In this document: one piece after another, positions 7,612 to 16,012 of the stretch
Layout of the letters: every line of letters starts with the position of its first letter
How positions within the stretch are numbered: the first letter of the stretch is position 1
Assembly: GCF_040643635.1 (NCBI RefSeq)
Contig: NZ_JBEYUS010000004.1
Coordinates: 1 to 64,000 of the forward strand
Length of the DNA stretch: 64,000 bases
Direction of reading: 5' to 3'
Source of the DNA: Saccharopolyspora_C sp040643635
GTDB taxonomy: Bacteria > Actinomycetota > Actinomycetes > Mycobacteriales > Pseudonocardiaceae
Translations under genes and position numbers: made by a program
Notes under the pieces: model-generated
The model's database searches: none
What the model was told of the DNA's origin: nothing
What the model saw: the letters and a program-made list of their open reading frames with translations, nothing else

Positions 7612-10511
7612 CGCACTTCGTCTCCGCCTTGACCGGGCCGCTGCTGCGCGCGCTCGGTGCCGTCGATGCGTTCCTCGCCCGATCCGATGCCGACCGATTC
7701 GAGCTCGAACTCGTCGAAGCCCTCGATGTCGTCGGCGTAGTCGTCCTCGGGCACGTGCGGTGGCGACGGCAGCGGCGGGGTGTCCGAGTTCGCCGCGCTC
7801 TCCGCTCCGGGCAGCGCCCGCAGGTCCTGTTCGGACTCCGCGCTCGCCGGGGTGGTGTCCAGCGCCTCGCGCAGGTGCTCCAGGTGCGGGCCGCCGAAGT
7901 CGATGCGGATGCGCTCCACGCCGCCCGCGCCGTCGCCGAAGATGAACTGCCGCGGCGCTCGGTCCCGCTCGGTGCTGTTGCGCGCCGGGCCGGGCTTGCG
8001 GCCCAGCGCCGAGACGACCTGCTCGTAGCCGGCGCCCACCGGGACCTTCAGCAGCCGCAGCGCGTCCGACTGGGCCTGATCGTCGTCGAGCCTGCCGACG
8101 AACACCGAGTCCAGCAGCGACACGAAGCCCTGGATGCGCAGGAAGTCCGCCGGGATCTGGCTGGACAGCAGCACCCGGACGTTCCACTTCCGGGAGTCGC
8201 GGGCGAACCGGTTCATCAGCACCCGGCCCGTCGGCACCTCGGACAGGAAGAACGCCTCGTCGATCCAGACGCCCTTGCGCTCGTTCTTCGGCCGCTCGTA
8301 GACGGAGCGCTGGGTCAGCCACGCGGCCAGGTTCAGCATCTCCACGCCGAGCGCCTCGGCGTCGGTCCAGTGCTCGCGGCCGACGCCGTCCTTCGGCAGC
8401 GTCAGCCCGGCCATGGTGAGCACCGTCAGCCGGTCCTCGCGGGTCTCCGAGTACGGGTCGGCGTCGGCCTCGGGGATCAGCAGCGACATGCGCTCCCGGA
8501 TCTCGTCGAGGAAGTCGGCGACGACCACCGCGTGCTCGTGGTGCTCGGAGGCGTCGCGGCGCAGCGCCTCGAACACCATGCCCGGGTGCGCGTCCGGGCG
8601 GCCGCCGACGGCGCGCACCGCGCGCAGCAGCACGATCCGGGTCTGCGGCAGCCGCGCCACCTCGTAGGGCAGCAGGCCGGTGAGCACGTCCAGCACCAGC
8701 CGGCGGCGGGTCGCGGCCGACAGGGCGCGTTCGCGCCGCCAGCTGCGCTCCGGGTCGTCCTCGTCGACGAAGTGCTCCAGCTGCGGCTCCGCCACCACCC
8801 GGTACGGGTTGAGGATGCCGGGCTGGGCGTTGAGCAGGTTGATCGGCCGCGCGTACGGCCGCAGCTCCGGCAGCTTGCACAGCTCCGCCAGCGGACCCGA
8901 CGGGTCCAGCAACGTCCAGTGCGCCCCGGCCCGCAACGTCTTGTAGACGGTGCCGCCGCCGAGGAACGACTTGCCGCCACCGAGCCCGGCGACCATCGCG
9001 GTCAGGCCCGAGGCGTCGCGGACCTCCTGCGCCATCCACGGATCCCAGGCCACCGGGCGCCGCGTCGCGGTGCAGGTCTCGCCGAGCAGGACGCCGCGGC
9101 GGTCCCCGACCTCCGCGGTCGCCTGCGGCACCGAGGACGCCGCCCAGACCACCGAACCGCGCCGCATGTAGGCGCCGGAGGCCAGCTGCTCGCCGGGGAT
9201 GAACTCGCGGGCCATCGCGTACTGCGCCTCGGGGTGCTCGATGGCGACCTTCGGCTTGTACAGGTCCAGGATCTGCTGGGCGAGCCGCAGCGCGTCCCGC
9301 TCCGTCGGCCCGGACACCGCCAGCCGCCACCACGAGCGGACCCGGGTGGCCAGCGCGGTGAAGCCGGTGCTCATCTCGTCGTCGATCTCCAGCACCCGGC
9401 CCGCCTGGCGGGACAGCGAGGTCGGCGGCTCCAGGCCGTGCTCCTCGGTGTAGTGCCGGACCTGCGAGCGCACCTTGTTCATCTGGCGCTGCAGCTCACC
9501 GCCCACGTCCTCCGGACGGCGGACGTAGATCCGCGCCGACCACTCCACGGGTGCGGGGAGCCGGTCGGAGTGCTGGATCCACGGGTCGTCGATCTCCGGG
9601 ATCTGCAGGCCGTGCGTCTGCCCCACCGTCAGCACGGCGACGTGCCGGGTGATGCCCGCGTTGGAACCGGTGCGGCCGCGCACGGTGGCGGTCGGCGAGT
9701 ACGGCTCCTGGTACATGTCGGCGGCGTCGGTGAACGACGCCAGGTCCTCCGGCTCCCACTCGGCGCCCGGCACCGCGGGCAGGTTCCGCGGCGCGGGCAG
9801 GCCCAGCGAGCAGGACCGGTGCATCAGCCAGGAGATCTCCTCCGCGGTCACCGGGCGGCCGTCCAGACCCGCGGAACCGATCACCTGGTCCAGGTGCTCG
9901 ATCTCGCTGTCCAGCGCGACCAGCTCGGCGTCCACCGCTTCCGGGAACACCCGGCGCAGCAGCGGAGCGGCGCGCTCCACGGCGCGGTCCACCACGTTCC
10001 GGGTCTGCACCTGGACGCCGAGGTAGACCTCCTTCTCCGCCATCGAGCGGCCCATCAGCTGCTGCTGCTCGCCGACCATGTAGTCGTCGAAGCTCAGCGC
10101 ACCGGGCACGTCCGGCAGGGCGCCGCGCGCGTTGTGCACGTGCGCCTCCGCCCACATCCGGATCGGGTACGGGCGGCTGGTGACGCGCAGGTGCATCCAG
10201 CGGCCCTGCAGCTCGGCGTACTGGCCCGCGATGGCGGCGATCAGGTCCTGGCGCTGCGAGTCGGAGCGGAACGACCAGCGCTGCGGGGACAGCCGGTACC
10301 AGGCGAACACGTCCTGGCCGGTGCGCAGCAGGTGCCCGTCGATGGACCGGGCGGCGATGGAGGGCGTGTAGCTCGGCAACGACTGCTCGTCGGGGAGCCT
10401 GCGGTCCTGCCGCTTCGCCTTGCCCCGCGCCCCGCTCCTGCCCTGCGGGGCGCGCTGGGGTGCGCCGGGCCCTGCGGCCTGGCGCTCACCGCCTCGACGG
10501 CGACCGAACAC
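7608..10511 (-). CDS. VirB4/TraC-like conjugation ATPase
   Basis: 967 residues. The Walker A variant AGLGGGKSF lies near residue 510 and Walker B in VWIDEAFFLSE near residue 750, with RVLLSSQIPADFL following as a sensor-like element. The N-terminal half (SYTPSIAARSIDGHLLRTGQDVFAWYRLSPQRWSF) matches actinobacterial VirB4-like proteins. The protein is expected to energise pilus or channel assembly at the inner membrane. I place the start at GTG 10511 because AAGGAGG lies 6 nt upstream; this overlaps the previous gene by 26 nt. It is translationally coupled to the TrbL-like gene downstream. Confidence 0.85.
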   Translation of the reverse strand: MFGRRRGGERQAAGPGAPQRAPQGRSGARGKAKRQDRRLPDEQSLPSYTPSIAARSIDGHLLRTGQDVFAWYRLSPQRWSFRSDSQRQDLIAAIAGQYAELQGRWMHLRVTSRPYPIRMWAEAHVHNARGALPDVPGALSFDDYMVGEQQQLMGRSMAEKEVYLGVQVQTRNVVDRAVERAAPLLRRVFPEAVDAELVALDSEIEHLDQVIGSAGLDGRPVTAEEISWLMHRSCSLGLPAPRNLPAVPGAEWEPEDLASFTDAADMYQEPYSPTATVRGRTGSNAGITRHVAVLTVGQTHGLQIPEIDDPWIQHSDRLPAPVEWSARIYVRRPEDVGGELQRQMNKVRSQVRHYTEEHGLEPPTSLSRQAGRVLEIDDEMSTGFTALATRVRSWWRLAVSGPTERDALRLAQQILDLYKPKVAIEHPEAQYAMAREFIPGEQLASGAYMRRGSVVWAASSVPQATAEVGDRRGVLLGETCTATRRPVAWDPWMAQEVRDASGLTAMVAGLGGGKSFLGGGTVYKTLRAGAHWTLLDPSGPLAELCKLPELRPYARPINLLNAQPGILNPYRVVAEPQLEHFVDEDDPERSWRRERALSAATRRRLVLDVLTGLLPYEVARLPQTRIVLLRAVRAVGGRPDAHPGMVFEALRRDASEHHEHAVVVADFLDEIRERMSLLIPEADADPYSETREDRLTVLTMAGLTLPKDGVGREHWTDAEALGVEMLNLAAWLTQRSVYERPKNERKGVWIDEAFFLSEVPTGRVLMNRFARDSRKWNVRVLLSSQIPADFLRIQGFVSLLDSVFVGRLDDDQAQSDALRLLKVPVGAGYEQVVSALGRKPGPARNSTERDRAPRQFIFGDGAGGVERIRIDFGGPHLEHLREALDTTPASAESEQDLRALPGAESAANSDTPPLPSPPHVPEDDYADDIEGFDEFELESVGIGSGEERIDGTERAQQRPGQGGDEVR

Positions 10512-11076
10512 CGCGAACCTCCTTGCTACGCGCGCGCCCGCCTGCGGACCGGGTCCGTTCCGCGGACTTCCTGGGGCGGCGGACCTGCCGGTTAGCACCG
10601 CCGGTGGGCTGGGTTCCCTGCTGGCCCCGGCTGGTGCGCCGGGTCCGCCGGGTGGGGGCCGCCCGGCCTCGCCGGGTGGACTTCTTCGCTCGTCCGGACT
10701 GCTTCTGCTTGGGGCGTGGCCGCTCGGCGCGCACCTTGAGCCGGGCGGCGCCTGCCGCGCCGCCGCTGCCGGTGGTGCGTTCCCGCGGCGCGGTGAGCTC
10801 ACGCAACCACATCACCATCACCGCTCCCAGCGGCCGTTCGTGGGTGATCCTGGAACACACGATCCGCGTAACCAGGATGGTGATGACGGCCGCCCAGCCG
10901 GTGGAGAACAGGCCGAAGCCGATGTTCATCCGGCGTTCGACCGCGAGCACCAGCAGGAACACGACGGTCCCCACGCCCCAGGCCACGTAGCGCGCCCGCC
11001 ACGGGAACGTCGCCTTGGGCGGGCCGAGCCACACGGCGTCGACGCGGTAGACCTCGTCATCGGTGCGGATCCGCAC
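10486..11076 (-). CDS. PrgI/VirB3-like small membrane protein with basic tail
   Basis: 196 residues with two transmembrane helices (about 31-47 and 53-71), then WLRELTAPRE and a roughly 90-residue tail rich in arginine, lysine and serine. Placement immediately before a VirB4-like ATPase, and the two-helix hairpin, match the PrgI/VirB3 component of type IV secretion systems. The basic tail is an unusual extension and could bind DNA, nucleotides or phospholipids. GTG start at 11076, 6 nt after the upstream gene. Confidence 0.65.
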   Translation of the reverse strand: MRIRTDDEVYRVDAVWLGPPKATFPWRARYVAWGVGTVVFLLVLAVERRMNIGFGLFSTGWAAVITILVTRIVCSRITHERPLGAVMVMWLRELTAPRERTTGSGGAAGAARLKVRAERPRPKQKQSGRAKKSTRRGRAAPTRRTRRTSRGQQGTQPTGGANRQVRRPRKSAERTRSAGGRARSKEVRGVRSPSRR

Positions 11077-11082
11077 GGCTGA

Positions 11083-11391
11083 TCACCCGTTGGTGCTGAA
11101 CAGGCCGGCGATGAACGTGCCGATGTCCACGCCCGCACCGGTGACCGCGAATCCGATCAGCGCCAGCGCCACGAACACGCCCATCACGCGGCGCATGACG
11201 CCGGCGTTGTCACCCTTGCCGCCACCGAGCCACAGCAGCAGCAGGGCGACCGCGAGCAGCAGGAGTGGCAGCAGGTTGTTCAGGATCCAGCCGCGGATGC
11301 CTTCGGTCCCGAGACCAGTCTGCTGCGCCAACGGGTCGAGCGCGGCGAGCACGTGCACGTGCGCCAACGTTTCCAGCGACATGGCGGTCAT
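11083..11391 (-). CDS. Small two-TM membrane protein, VirB2/TrbC-like candidate
   Basis: 102 residues. A 35-residue N-terminus is followed by two hydrophobic helices (about 38-56 and 69-90) separated by the glycine/basic loop GGGKGDNAGVMRR. Size, two-helix topology and first position in the operon resemble VirB2/TrbC pilins, but no definite pilin motif is visible. It is the first gene of the minus-strand secretion operon. A second in-frame ATG lies 9 nt into the gene. Confidence 0.6.
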   Translation of the reverse strand: MTAMSLETLAHVHVLAALDPLAQQTGLGTEGIRGWILNNLLPLLLLAVALLLLWLGGGKGDNAGVMRRVMGVFVALALIGFAVTGAGVDIGTFIAGLFSTNG

Positions 11392-11921
11392 CTTGTTACC
11401 CCTGAGTGCGTGAAGGGTCGTCGGGCGGGTACGTCGGCCGGCCGGATCTTCCCGGCGGGACGGTACGAGTAGAACATGTCATGGTCACCAGCAGTAGTGG
11501 TCGATCGAGCACCACAGATGACGTCGGCACACCGGCTCAGTCACCGAATGGGCCGATCGGGCTCGACTCGGATGGAGCAGTGCGCGCGGTGGTGCGGGAA
11601 GCGAGCACGCGCCGGATCGGGAACCGCGGATCGTTCACCCTGTTGCGAGCCCCTTCCTCACGGACCGTGCACGAAACGGCCGGTCAGTGGAATTCGGCAC
11701 ACCCTGCTGCGGTGCACCGGAACCCGATCACCGGACATCGGTCGACGAGACCGTCGCCCGCCACCCGGACGTGATCTTGACTGCATCCAGCGTAGCGGCT
11801 CCACCGGTCACGGCCGCGATCAGGTCGGTCCACGGGCAGTGACCAGCGACCCGGTTCCGCGGCGCCGGAAATGCCCGGGTTCCCGCAGGCCGGGCGCCGT
11901 CGGGCCCGTACCCGCGATCGC
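11392..11921. other. Gene-free intergenic region between the secretion operon and rnpB
   Basis: About 530 bases without a convincing gene on either strand; open frames here lack ribosome sites and homologous features. The left end should contain the minus-strand promoter of the secretion operon, where TACTCG/TACCGT-like boxes and an ACATGT-centred palindrome are visible around 11465-11485. The right end leads into the rnpB promoter. Confidence 0.5.
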
Positions 11922-11927
11922 TAGACT
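11922..11927 (+). promoter_or_regulatory. -10 box of the rnpB promoter
   Basis: TAGACT matches the actinobacterial TAnnnT -10 consensus and ends 6 nt before the first paired G of the RNase P RNA at 11934. No good -35 hexamer is visible at the expected spacing. Confidence 0.6.
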
Positions 11928-11933
11928 GGAACC

Positions 11934-12334
11934 GGTGGATGAGTCGGCCGGGCGGCCGCGTCGCGGGCAACCGCGTCGAGGAAAGTCCGGACTCCACAGG
12001 GCAGGGTGGTTGCTAACGGCAACCCGGGGAGACCCGCGGGACAGTGCCACAGAGAACAGACCGCCCGACCGGTTCGCCGGACGGGTAAGGGTGAAACGGT
12101 GGTGTAAGAGACCACCAGCGCCTCGGGTGACCGGGGCGGCTAGGTAAACCCCACCCGGAGCAAGGCCAAGAGGACGCCACGGCGTCTGCGCAGGTGATCG
12201 AGGGCTGCCCGCCCGAGCCTGCGGGTAGGCCGCTGGAGCCTGCCGGCGACGGCAGGCCGAGATGGATGGTCGCCGACCGGACGATCGCGAGATCGCCGGG
12301 AACAGGATCCGGCTTACAGGCCGACTCCTCCACC
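11934..12334 (+). ncRNA. rnpB: RNase P RNA, bacterial class A
   Basis: The catalytic RNA of ribonuclease P, which matures tRNA 5' ends. Conserved blocks appear in order: GAGGAAAGTCCGGACTCC near 11979-11996, ACAGTGCCACAGAGAACAGA near 12041, the GGGTGAAACGGTG element near 12088, AGATGGATGGTCGCCG near 12260, and ACAGGATCCGGCTTACAG near 12302. The 5' GGTGGATGAGTCGGCC pairs with the 3' GGCCGACTCCTCCACC, which sets both ends. Length of about 400 nt fits a high-GC actinobacterial type A RNA. Confidence 0.97.
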
Positions 12335-12378
12335 CCTTCTTCCCCGCCCGTGCGGGCTTCCCGTCCGGTGGAACCGGA

Positions 12379-12407
12379 TTGACCGGATTCGCGGGCGTTG
12401 CTCTACT
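12379..12407 (+). promoter_or_regulatory. Promoter of the cysteine leader peptide
   Basis: TTGACC at 12379-12384, a 17-nt spacer, then TCTACT at 12402-12407. The predicted transcription start falls 6-7 nt later, on the ATG at 12414, so the leader mRNA would be leaderless. This is read from consensus only. Confidence 0.5.
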
Positions 12408-12413
12408 TCTCGC

Positions 12414-12491
12414 ATGACCGGTGCCCGGCTGATCCGCCGCCGCTACGTGGACTTCGCCCGCGTCGGCACCGCGCGCTGTTCCGCCTGCTGA
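12414..12491 (+). CDS. Leader peptide ending in cysteines (probable cysteine attenuator)
   Basis: A 25-codon frame with a central RRRYVDFARVG and the C-terminal residues CSAC directly before the TGA. Arginine-rich peptides of this form with a YVD/HVD core and terminal cysteines are known actinobacterial leader peptides upstream of sulfur-assimilation genes, where ribosome behaviour at the Cys codons reports cysteine availability. Its ATG coincides with a predicted transcription start. The stop lies 59 nt before the FMN reductase gene. GC-rich inverted segments (TCCGGCCGGA and CCGGCCG) lie between them and could form alternative structures. Too short for routine gene callers. Confidence 0.7.
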   Translation: MTGARLIRRRYVDFARVGTARCSAC

Positions 12492-12550
12492 ACGATCGCC
12501 GCCACGCCCGTTCCGGCCGGACTCCCGGCCGCACGCAGGAAGAACTCCCG

Positions 12551-13087
12551 ATGCGCACCGTCGTCACCGTCGCCGCCAGCCCCCATTCCCGTTCGCGCGC
12601 AGCGGAACTGCACCGCGCCACCGCGGAGGTGCTGCGCGGCGCCGGGCTGCGGGTGCGGCGGCTGCCGCTGGAACTGCTGCCGGAATCGGCGCTGCTGGCC
12701 GGGCGTGCGGACGCCCCGGCGCTGCGCTGGTCGCGGCGGCTGCTGGACCGCGCGGACGGGATCGCGCTGATCACCCCGACCTACGAGGTGTCCGGGAGCC
12801 CGCTGCTGCGGGCCTGGCTGGACGTGATGCCGCCCGCGGGCGAGCGGCCGGTGCAGCCGGTGTGCCTCGGGTCCACGCAGGCCCAGTCGGGGGCCGCGGA
12901 CTACGCGGTGCGGCGGCTGCTCACCGACCACGGGGCGCTGCGGGTGGCACCGGCGTGCTTCCTGTTCGACAAGTGGCTCGCGGGCACCGGCGACGGCTGG
13001 GACTGGGACGCCCGCGCCGCGAGCCGCCTCACCGGCGCCCTCACCGGCTTCGCCGCGGATCTCGCGACCGTCCCGGCCGCGGCCTGA
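12551..13087 (+). CDS. NADPH-dependent FMN reductase (SsuE/MsuE-like)
   Basis: 178 residues with a flavodoxin-like fold: N-terminal TVVTVAASPHSRSRAAEL phosphate-binding loop, DGIALITPTYEVSGSPLLRAWLDV (about 73-96) flavin-contact region, and a C-terminal AADYAVRRLLTDHGALRV segment. It fits the NADPH-dependent FMN reductase family, which supplies reduced flavin to monooxygenases such as sulfonate-desulfonating SsuD. A sulfur role is supported by the cysteine leader peptide upstream. The ATG at 12551 was chosen because the family N-terminus MRTVVTVAASP begins there. Confidence 0.82.
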   Translation: MRTVVTVAASPHSRSRAAELHRATAEVLRGAGLRVRRLPLELLPESALLAGRADAPALRWSRRLLDRADGIALITPTYEVSGSPLLRAWLDVMPPAGERPVQPVCLGSTQAQSGAADYAVRRLLTDHGALRVAPACFLFDKWLAGTGDGWDWDARAASRLTGALTGFAADLATVPAAA

Positions 13088-13159
13088 GCCCGAGCGGTCC
13101 GGCCGCGGTCCGAGGTCAGGCGGTCCGAGGGCAGGCGGCCCGGCCGCGGTCTGCGGTGG

Positions 13160-13176
13160 GGCCCGGCCACCGGGCC
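13160..13176. terminator. Bidirectional terminator hairpin
   Basis: A perfect 7-bp stem GGCCCGG/CCGGGCC with a 3-nt loop, in the 94-nt gap between the convergent FMN reductase and RNase H/phosphatase genes. There is no T-tract. Confidence 0.45.
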
Positions 13177-13181
13177 GGGGC

Positions 13182-14396
13182 TCAGAGGTGTGAGATGTCG
13201 TTGACCAGGCGGACCGAGGCGTTGTCGTCCGGGTAGAACTCCACGATCGACAGCGAAGCCAGGTCCAGGTGCAGCCGGTAGTACAGCGACGGCCCCACGT
13301 CCAGCCCGAGCCGCAGCATCGCCTTGATCGGGGTGACGTGGCTGACCACCACGACGGTGCGCCCCGCGTAGCGGTCCAGGATCTCGTGGAGCACCACGCC
13401 GACCCGTTCGAAGACGGCTTCGAGGCTCTCCCCGCCGGGCGGTTCGACGGTGGAATCGCCCAGCCAGCTGCGGTGCAGCTCCGGGAACTCCGCGGCGGCC
13501 TCGGTGAAGGTGAGGCCCTCCCAGCCGCCGAAGTCGGTTTCGAGCAGCCCCTCGTGGAAGCTGAGCTCGGAACCGGTGGCGGCGACGACGGCCTCGGCGG
13601 TCTGCCGGGTGCGGCCGAGCGGGGACGCGAGCACCGGAGCCCCGGGGACGCCGTCCATGCCCGCGAGCCGGGCGGCGACGGCCTGCGCCTGCCGCTCCCC
13701 CAGCTCGGTCAGCGGCACGTCGCCGCGGCCCGAGTAGCGGCGGTCCACCGACATCGCGGTCTGGCCGTGCCGCACCAGCAGGATCTTGGTGGGCGAGCCG
13801 ACGGCGCCGTTCCAGCCGGACGGGCGGGTGCGGTCCTGCGTGGTGGTGCCGGAGTCCTCGGCGGGCTGCCGGGTGGTGCCGGGTTCCTGGGTGGCACCGG
13901 ATTGCTCGGTGGTGCCGGGCTCCTGGGTGGCACCGGGCTCCCCCGCGGCACCGGACTCCGCGTCGCCGCCCGCCTGTGGCGCGTCGGAGCCCCCGTCCGC
14001 GCGGTCGTCCATCGCCGCGTTCGCCAGCCGGTCCGCGTGCGCGTTCTCCGCCCGCGGGATCCAGTCGAAGGTGACCGAGGTGAACCCGGCGACGAGCCCC
14101 TTCGCCTCCTCGGCCAGGGCCCGCAGCGCTGCGTGCTTGATCTTCCACCGGCCGGAGAGCTGCTCGACGACCAGCTTCGAGTCCATCCGCACCGCGACGT
14201 CGTCGGCGCCGAGCTCGGCGGCGGCGCGCAGCCCGGCGAGCAGGCCCTGGTACTCGGCGACGTTGTTGGTGGCGACGCCGAGCCACTTCGACCGCTCGGC
14301 GAGCACCGACCCACCGGTGTCGCGCACCACCGCTCCGCTACCGGCGGGCCCCGGGTTGCCCCGGGAACCGCCGTCGGCTTCGACGACGACGCGCAT
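13182..14396 (-). CDS. Bifunctional RNase H / acid phosphatase (Rv2228c-like)
   Basis: 404 residues. The N-terminal RNase H domain (1-130) has a complete catalytic set: Asp8 (VEADGG), Glu48 (NVAEY), Asp72 (RMDSKL) and Asp122 (NAHADRL). The C-terminal histidine phosphatase domain starts near 203 with LVRHGQT. The pair matches M. tuberculosis Rv2228c, which degrades RNA in RNA/DNA hybrids and has a CobC-like alpha-ribazole phosphatase domain. The linker (about 135-200) contains tandem EPGTT/SGATQ-type repeats, longer than in mycobacteria. The ATG overlaps the upstream stop (TGATG), indicating translational coupling. Confidence 0.93.
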   Translation of the reverse strand: MRVVVEADGGSRGNPGPAGSGAVVRDTGGSVLAERSKWLGVATNNVAEYQGLLAGLRAAAELGADDVAVRMDSKLVVEQLSGRWKIKHAALRALAEEAKGLVAGFTSVTFDWIPRAENAHADRLANAAMDDRADGGSDAPQAGGDAESGAAGEPGATQEPGTTEQSGATQEPGTTRQPAEDSGTTTQDRTRPSGWNGAVGSPTKILLVRHGQTAMSVDRRYSGRGDVPLTELGERQAQAVAARLAGMDGVPGAPVLASPLGRTRQTAEAVVAATGSELSFHEGLLETDFGGWEGLTFTEAAAEFPELHRSWLGDSTVEPPGGESLEAVFERVGVVLHEILDRYAGRTVVVVSHVTPIKAMLRLGLDVGPSLYYRLHLDLASLSIVEFYPDDNASVRLVNDISHL

Positions 14397-15124
14397 CAGG
14401 AGTCCTTGGTGCGCACCAGGATGGCGCCGCACTCCTCGCAGCGGACCACGTCGTCGGCGGCGGTGTCGCGCAGCTCGGCGAGCTTGGAGCGGTCGAGCTC
14501 GATGCGGCAGGCCCCGCAGCGGTTGCCCTGCAGCGGCCCGACGCCGACGCCCTTGGACTCGCGGATCCGGTCGTAGAGGGCCAGCAGCGGTTCCGGCAGC
14601 GTCCCGGCCACGGACTGGCGCTCGACGGTGCGCTTGGCCTCGGCGGTGTCCAGGTCCGTCATCGCCTCGTCGCGGCGGTGCTGCACGTCGGCGAGGCGCT
14701 GCTCGGCCTCCTCGACCCCGGTGCGGGCGCGCGCCACGTCGGATTCGAGCGCTTCGCGCTGCTCCATGACCTCAAGGAGCTCGTCCTCCAGGTTGCCCTG
14801 GCGGCGGGCGAGGGTCTGCAGCTCGTGCTGGAGGTCCTCCAGCTGCTTGGCGCTGCCGCCGGACTCCATCAGCTTGCGGTCGCGGTCCTCGCGCTTGCGC
14901 ACCTGGTCGACTTCGCCTTCGAGGCGCTTGGCGTCCCGGTCGATGTCTCCGAACGAGGTCTGCGCGGCCACCAGCGAGTCCCGCTGGGCTTGCAGTTCGC
15001 GTTCGCGCTGGCCGATCTCCTCGAGTTCGGGCAGCGTGCGGCGGCGGTGGTTGACGCGGTTGAGCTCGGCGTCCACCTCCGCCAAGTCGAGCAACCTGCG
15101 CTGCACGGCGGGGTCGGCTTTCAC
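14396..15124 (-). CDS. C4-type zinc ribbon, coiled-coil protein (DUF164/CdsZ family)
   Basis: 242 residues. Long heptad-rich coiled coil (about 15-170), then a C-terminal zinc ribbon with GNRCGACRIEL and VVRCEECGAIL, the four zinc-binding cysteines. It corresponds to M. tuberculosis Rv2229c. The family fold resembles FlgZ/CdsZ-type scaffolding proteins; its task in actinobacteria is unclear. GTG start at 15124 overlaps the stop of the upstream gene (GTGA) and has GGGAGGA upstream. Confidence 0.9.
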   Translation of the reverse strand: MKADPAVQRRLLDLAEVDAELNRVNHRRRTLPELEEIGQRERELQAQRDSLVAAQTSFGDIDRDAKRLEGEVDQVRKREDRDRKLMESGGSAKQLEDLQHELQTLARRQGNLEDELLEVMEQREALESDVARARTGVEEAEQRLADVQHRRDEAMTDLDTAEAKRTVERQSVAGTLPEPLLALYDRIRESKGVGVGPLQGNRCGACRIELDRSKLAELRDTAADDVVRCEECGAILVRTKDS

Positions 15125-15981
15125 GCGGGAGTCCTCCCAGAGTCGGGGGCCGGACCGGCGGCGTGAGCGGTCCACGGGTCGGTCCGGCGTGTGGAGACGA
15201 GAACCTCGACAGTATCCGGTAGGGCCGCGCCGACGACGTCGGCAGCCTGCTGGCACCACGGCCACTCGCTCGCCCAGTGCGCCACGTCCACCAGGGCGGG
15301 CACCTGGGCGCCCGGCAGGCCGCCGCGCGCCAGGTGCTCCCCGGCGGGGTGATGCCGCAGGTCGGCGGTCACGTAGGCGTCGACCCCGGCGTCCTGGGCG
15401 GTGCCGAGCTGCGAGTCCCCGGCGCCGCCGCACACCGCGACGGTGCGGATCTCCCGGTCCGGGTCGCCCGCGCCGCGCACGCCCCACGCGGTGGTGGGCA
15501 GGTTCTCGGCGACGCGCCGCACGAAGCGGCTGAACGGTTCCGGTTCGGGCAGCGTGCCGATGCGGCCGAGCCCGGTCGCGGAGCCCGCGGCGTGCGGGGC
15601 GAGCGGGCCGGTGACGTGGAGGCCGATCGCCTCGGCCAGCGCGTCGGAGACGCCGATGGTGGCGGTGTCGGCGTTGGTGTGCGCGCAGTACAGCCCGATG
15701 CCCGCGCGGATCAGCCGGTGCACCAGCCGCCCCTTCGGGTCGTCGGCGGGAACCCCGTGCACGCCGCGCAGCAGCAGCGGGTGGTGCGAGACGAGCAGCT
15801 GCGCACCGAAGTCCACCGCCTCGTCCACAGTGGACTCGACGGGGTCGACGCAGAACAACACCCGCTGCACCACCGACTGCGGGTCCCCGCACACCAGCCC
15901 GACCGCGTCCCAGCTCTCGGCGAGCTCCGGCGGGTACGCGGCCTCCAACGACTCCACGACGTCCTGAATCCGCACGGTCAT
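15121..15981 (-). CDS. Nif3-like dinuclear metal centre hexameric protein
   Basis: 286 residues of the Nif3/YbgI/DUF34 family, corresponding to M. tuberculosis Rv2230c. Metal-binding motifs are LLVSHHPLLL (about 64-73), YCAHTNADT (about 103-111) and the C-terminal DVAHWASEWP. Proposed roles across the family include GTP cyclohydrolase-like or metal-handling activity, none settled. ATG at 15981 follows AAGGGGTG. Longer frames upstream are non-homologous. It is the second gene in a four-gene overlapping minus-strand run. Confidence 0.9.
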   Translation of the reverse strand: MTVRIQDVVESLEAAYPPELAESWDAVGLVCGDPQSVVQRVLFCVDPVESTVDEAVDFGAQLLVSHHPLLLRGVHGVPADDPKGRLVHRLIRAGIGLYCAHTNADTATIGVSDALAEAIGLHVTGPLAPHAAGSATGLGRIGTLPEPEPFSRFVRRVAENLPTTAWGVRGAGDPDREIRTVAVCGGAGDSQLGTAQDAGVDAYVTADLRHHPAGEHLARGGLPGAQVPALVDVAHWASEWPWCQQAADVVGAALPDTVEVLVSTRRTDPWTAHAAGPAPDSGRTPA

Positions 15982-16012
15982 CCGAATCGCACCCCTTGGT
16001 TCGGTCTTCGCA

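Noticed and set aside
13860..13965. Minisatellite or regulatory repeat
   Set aside because: The repeats are in frame and encode the flexible linker of the RNase H/phosphatase protein.
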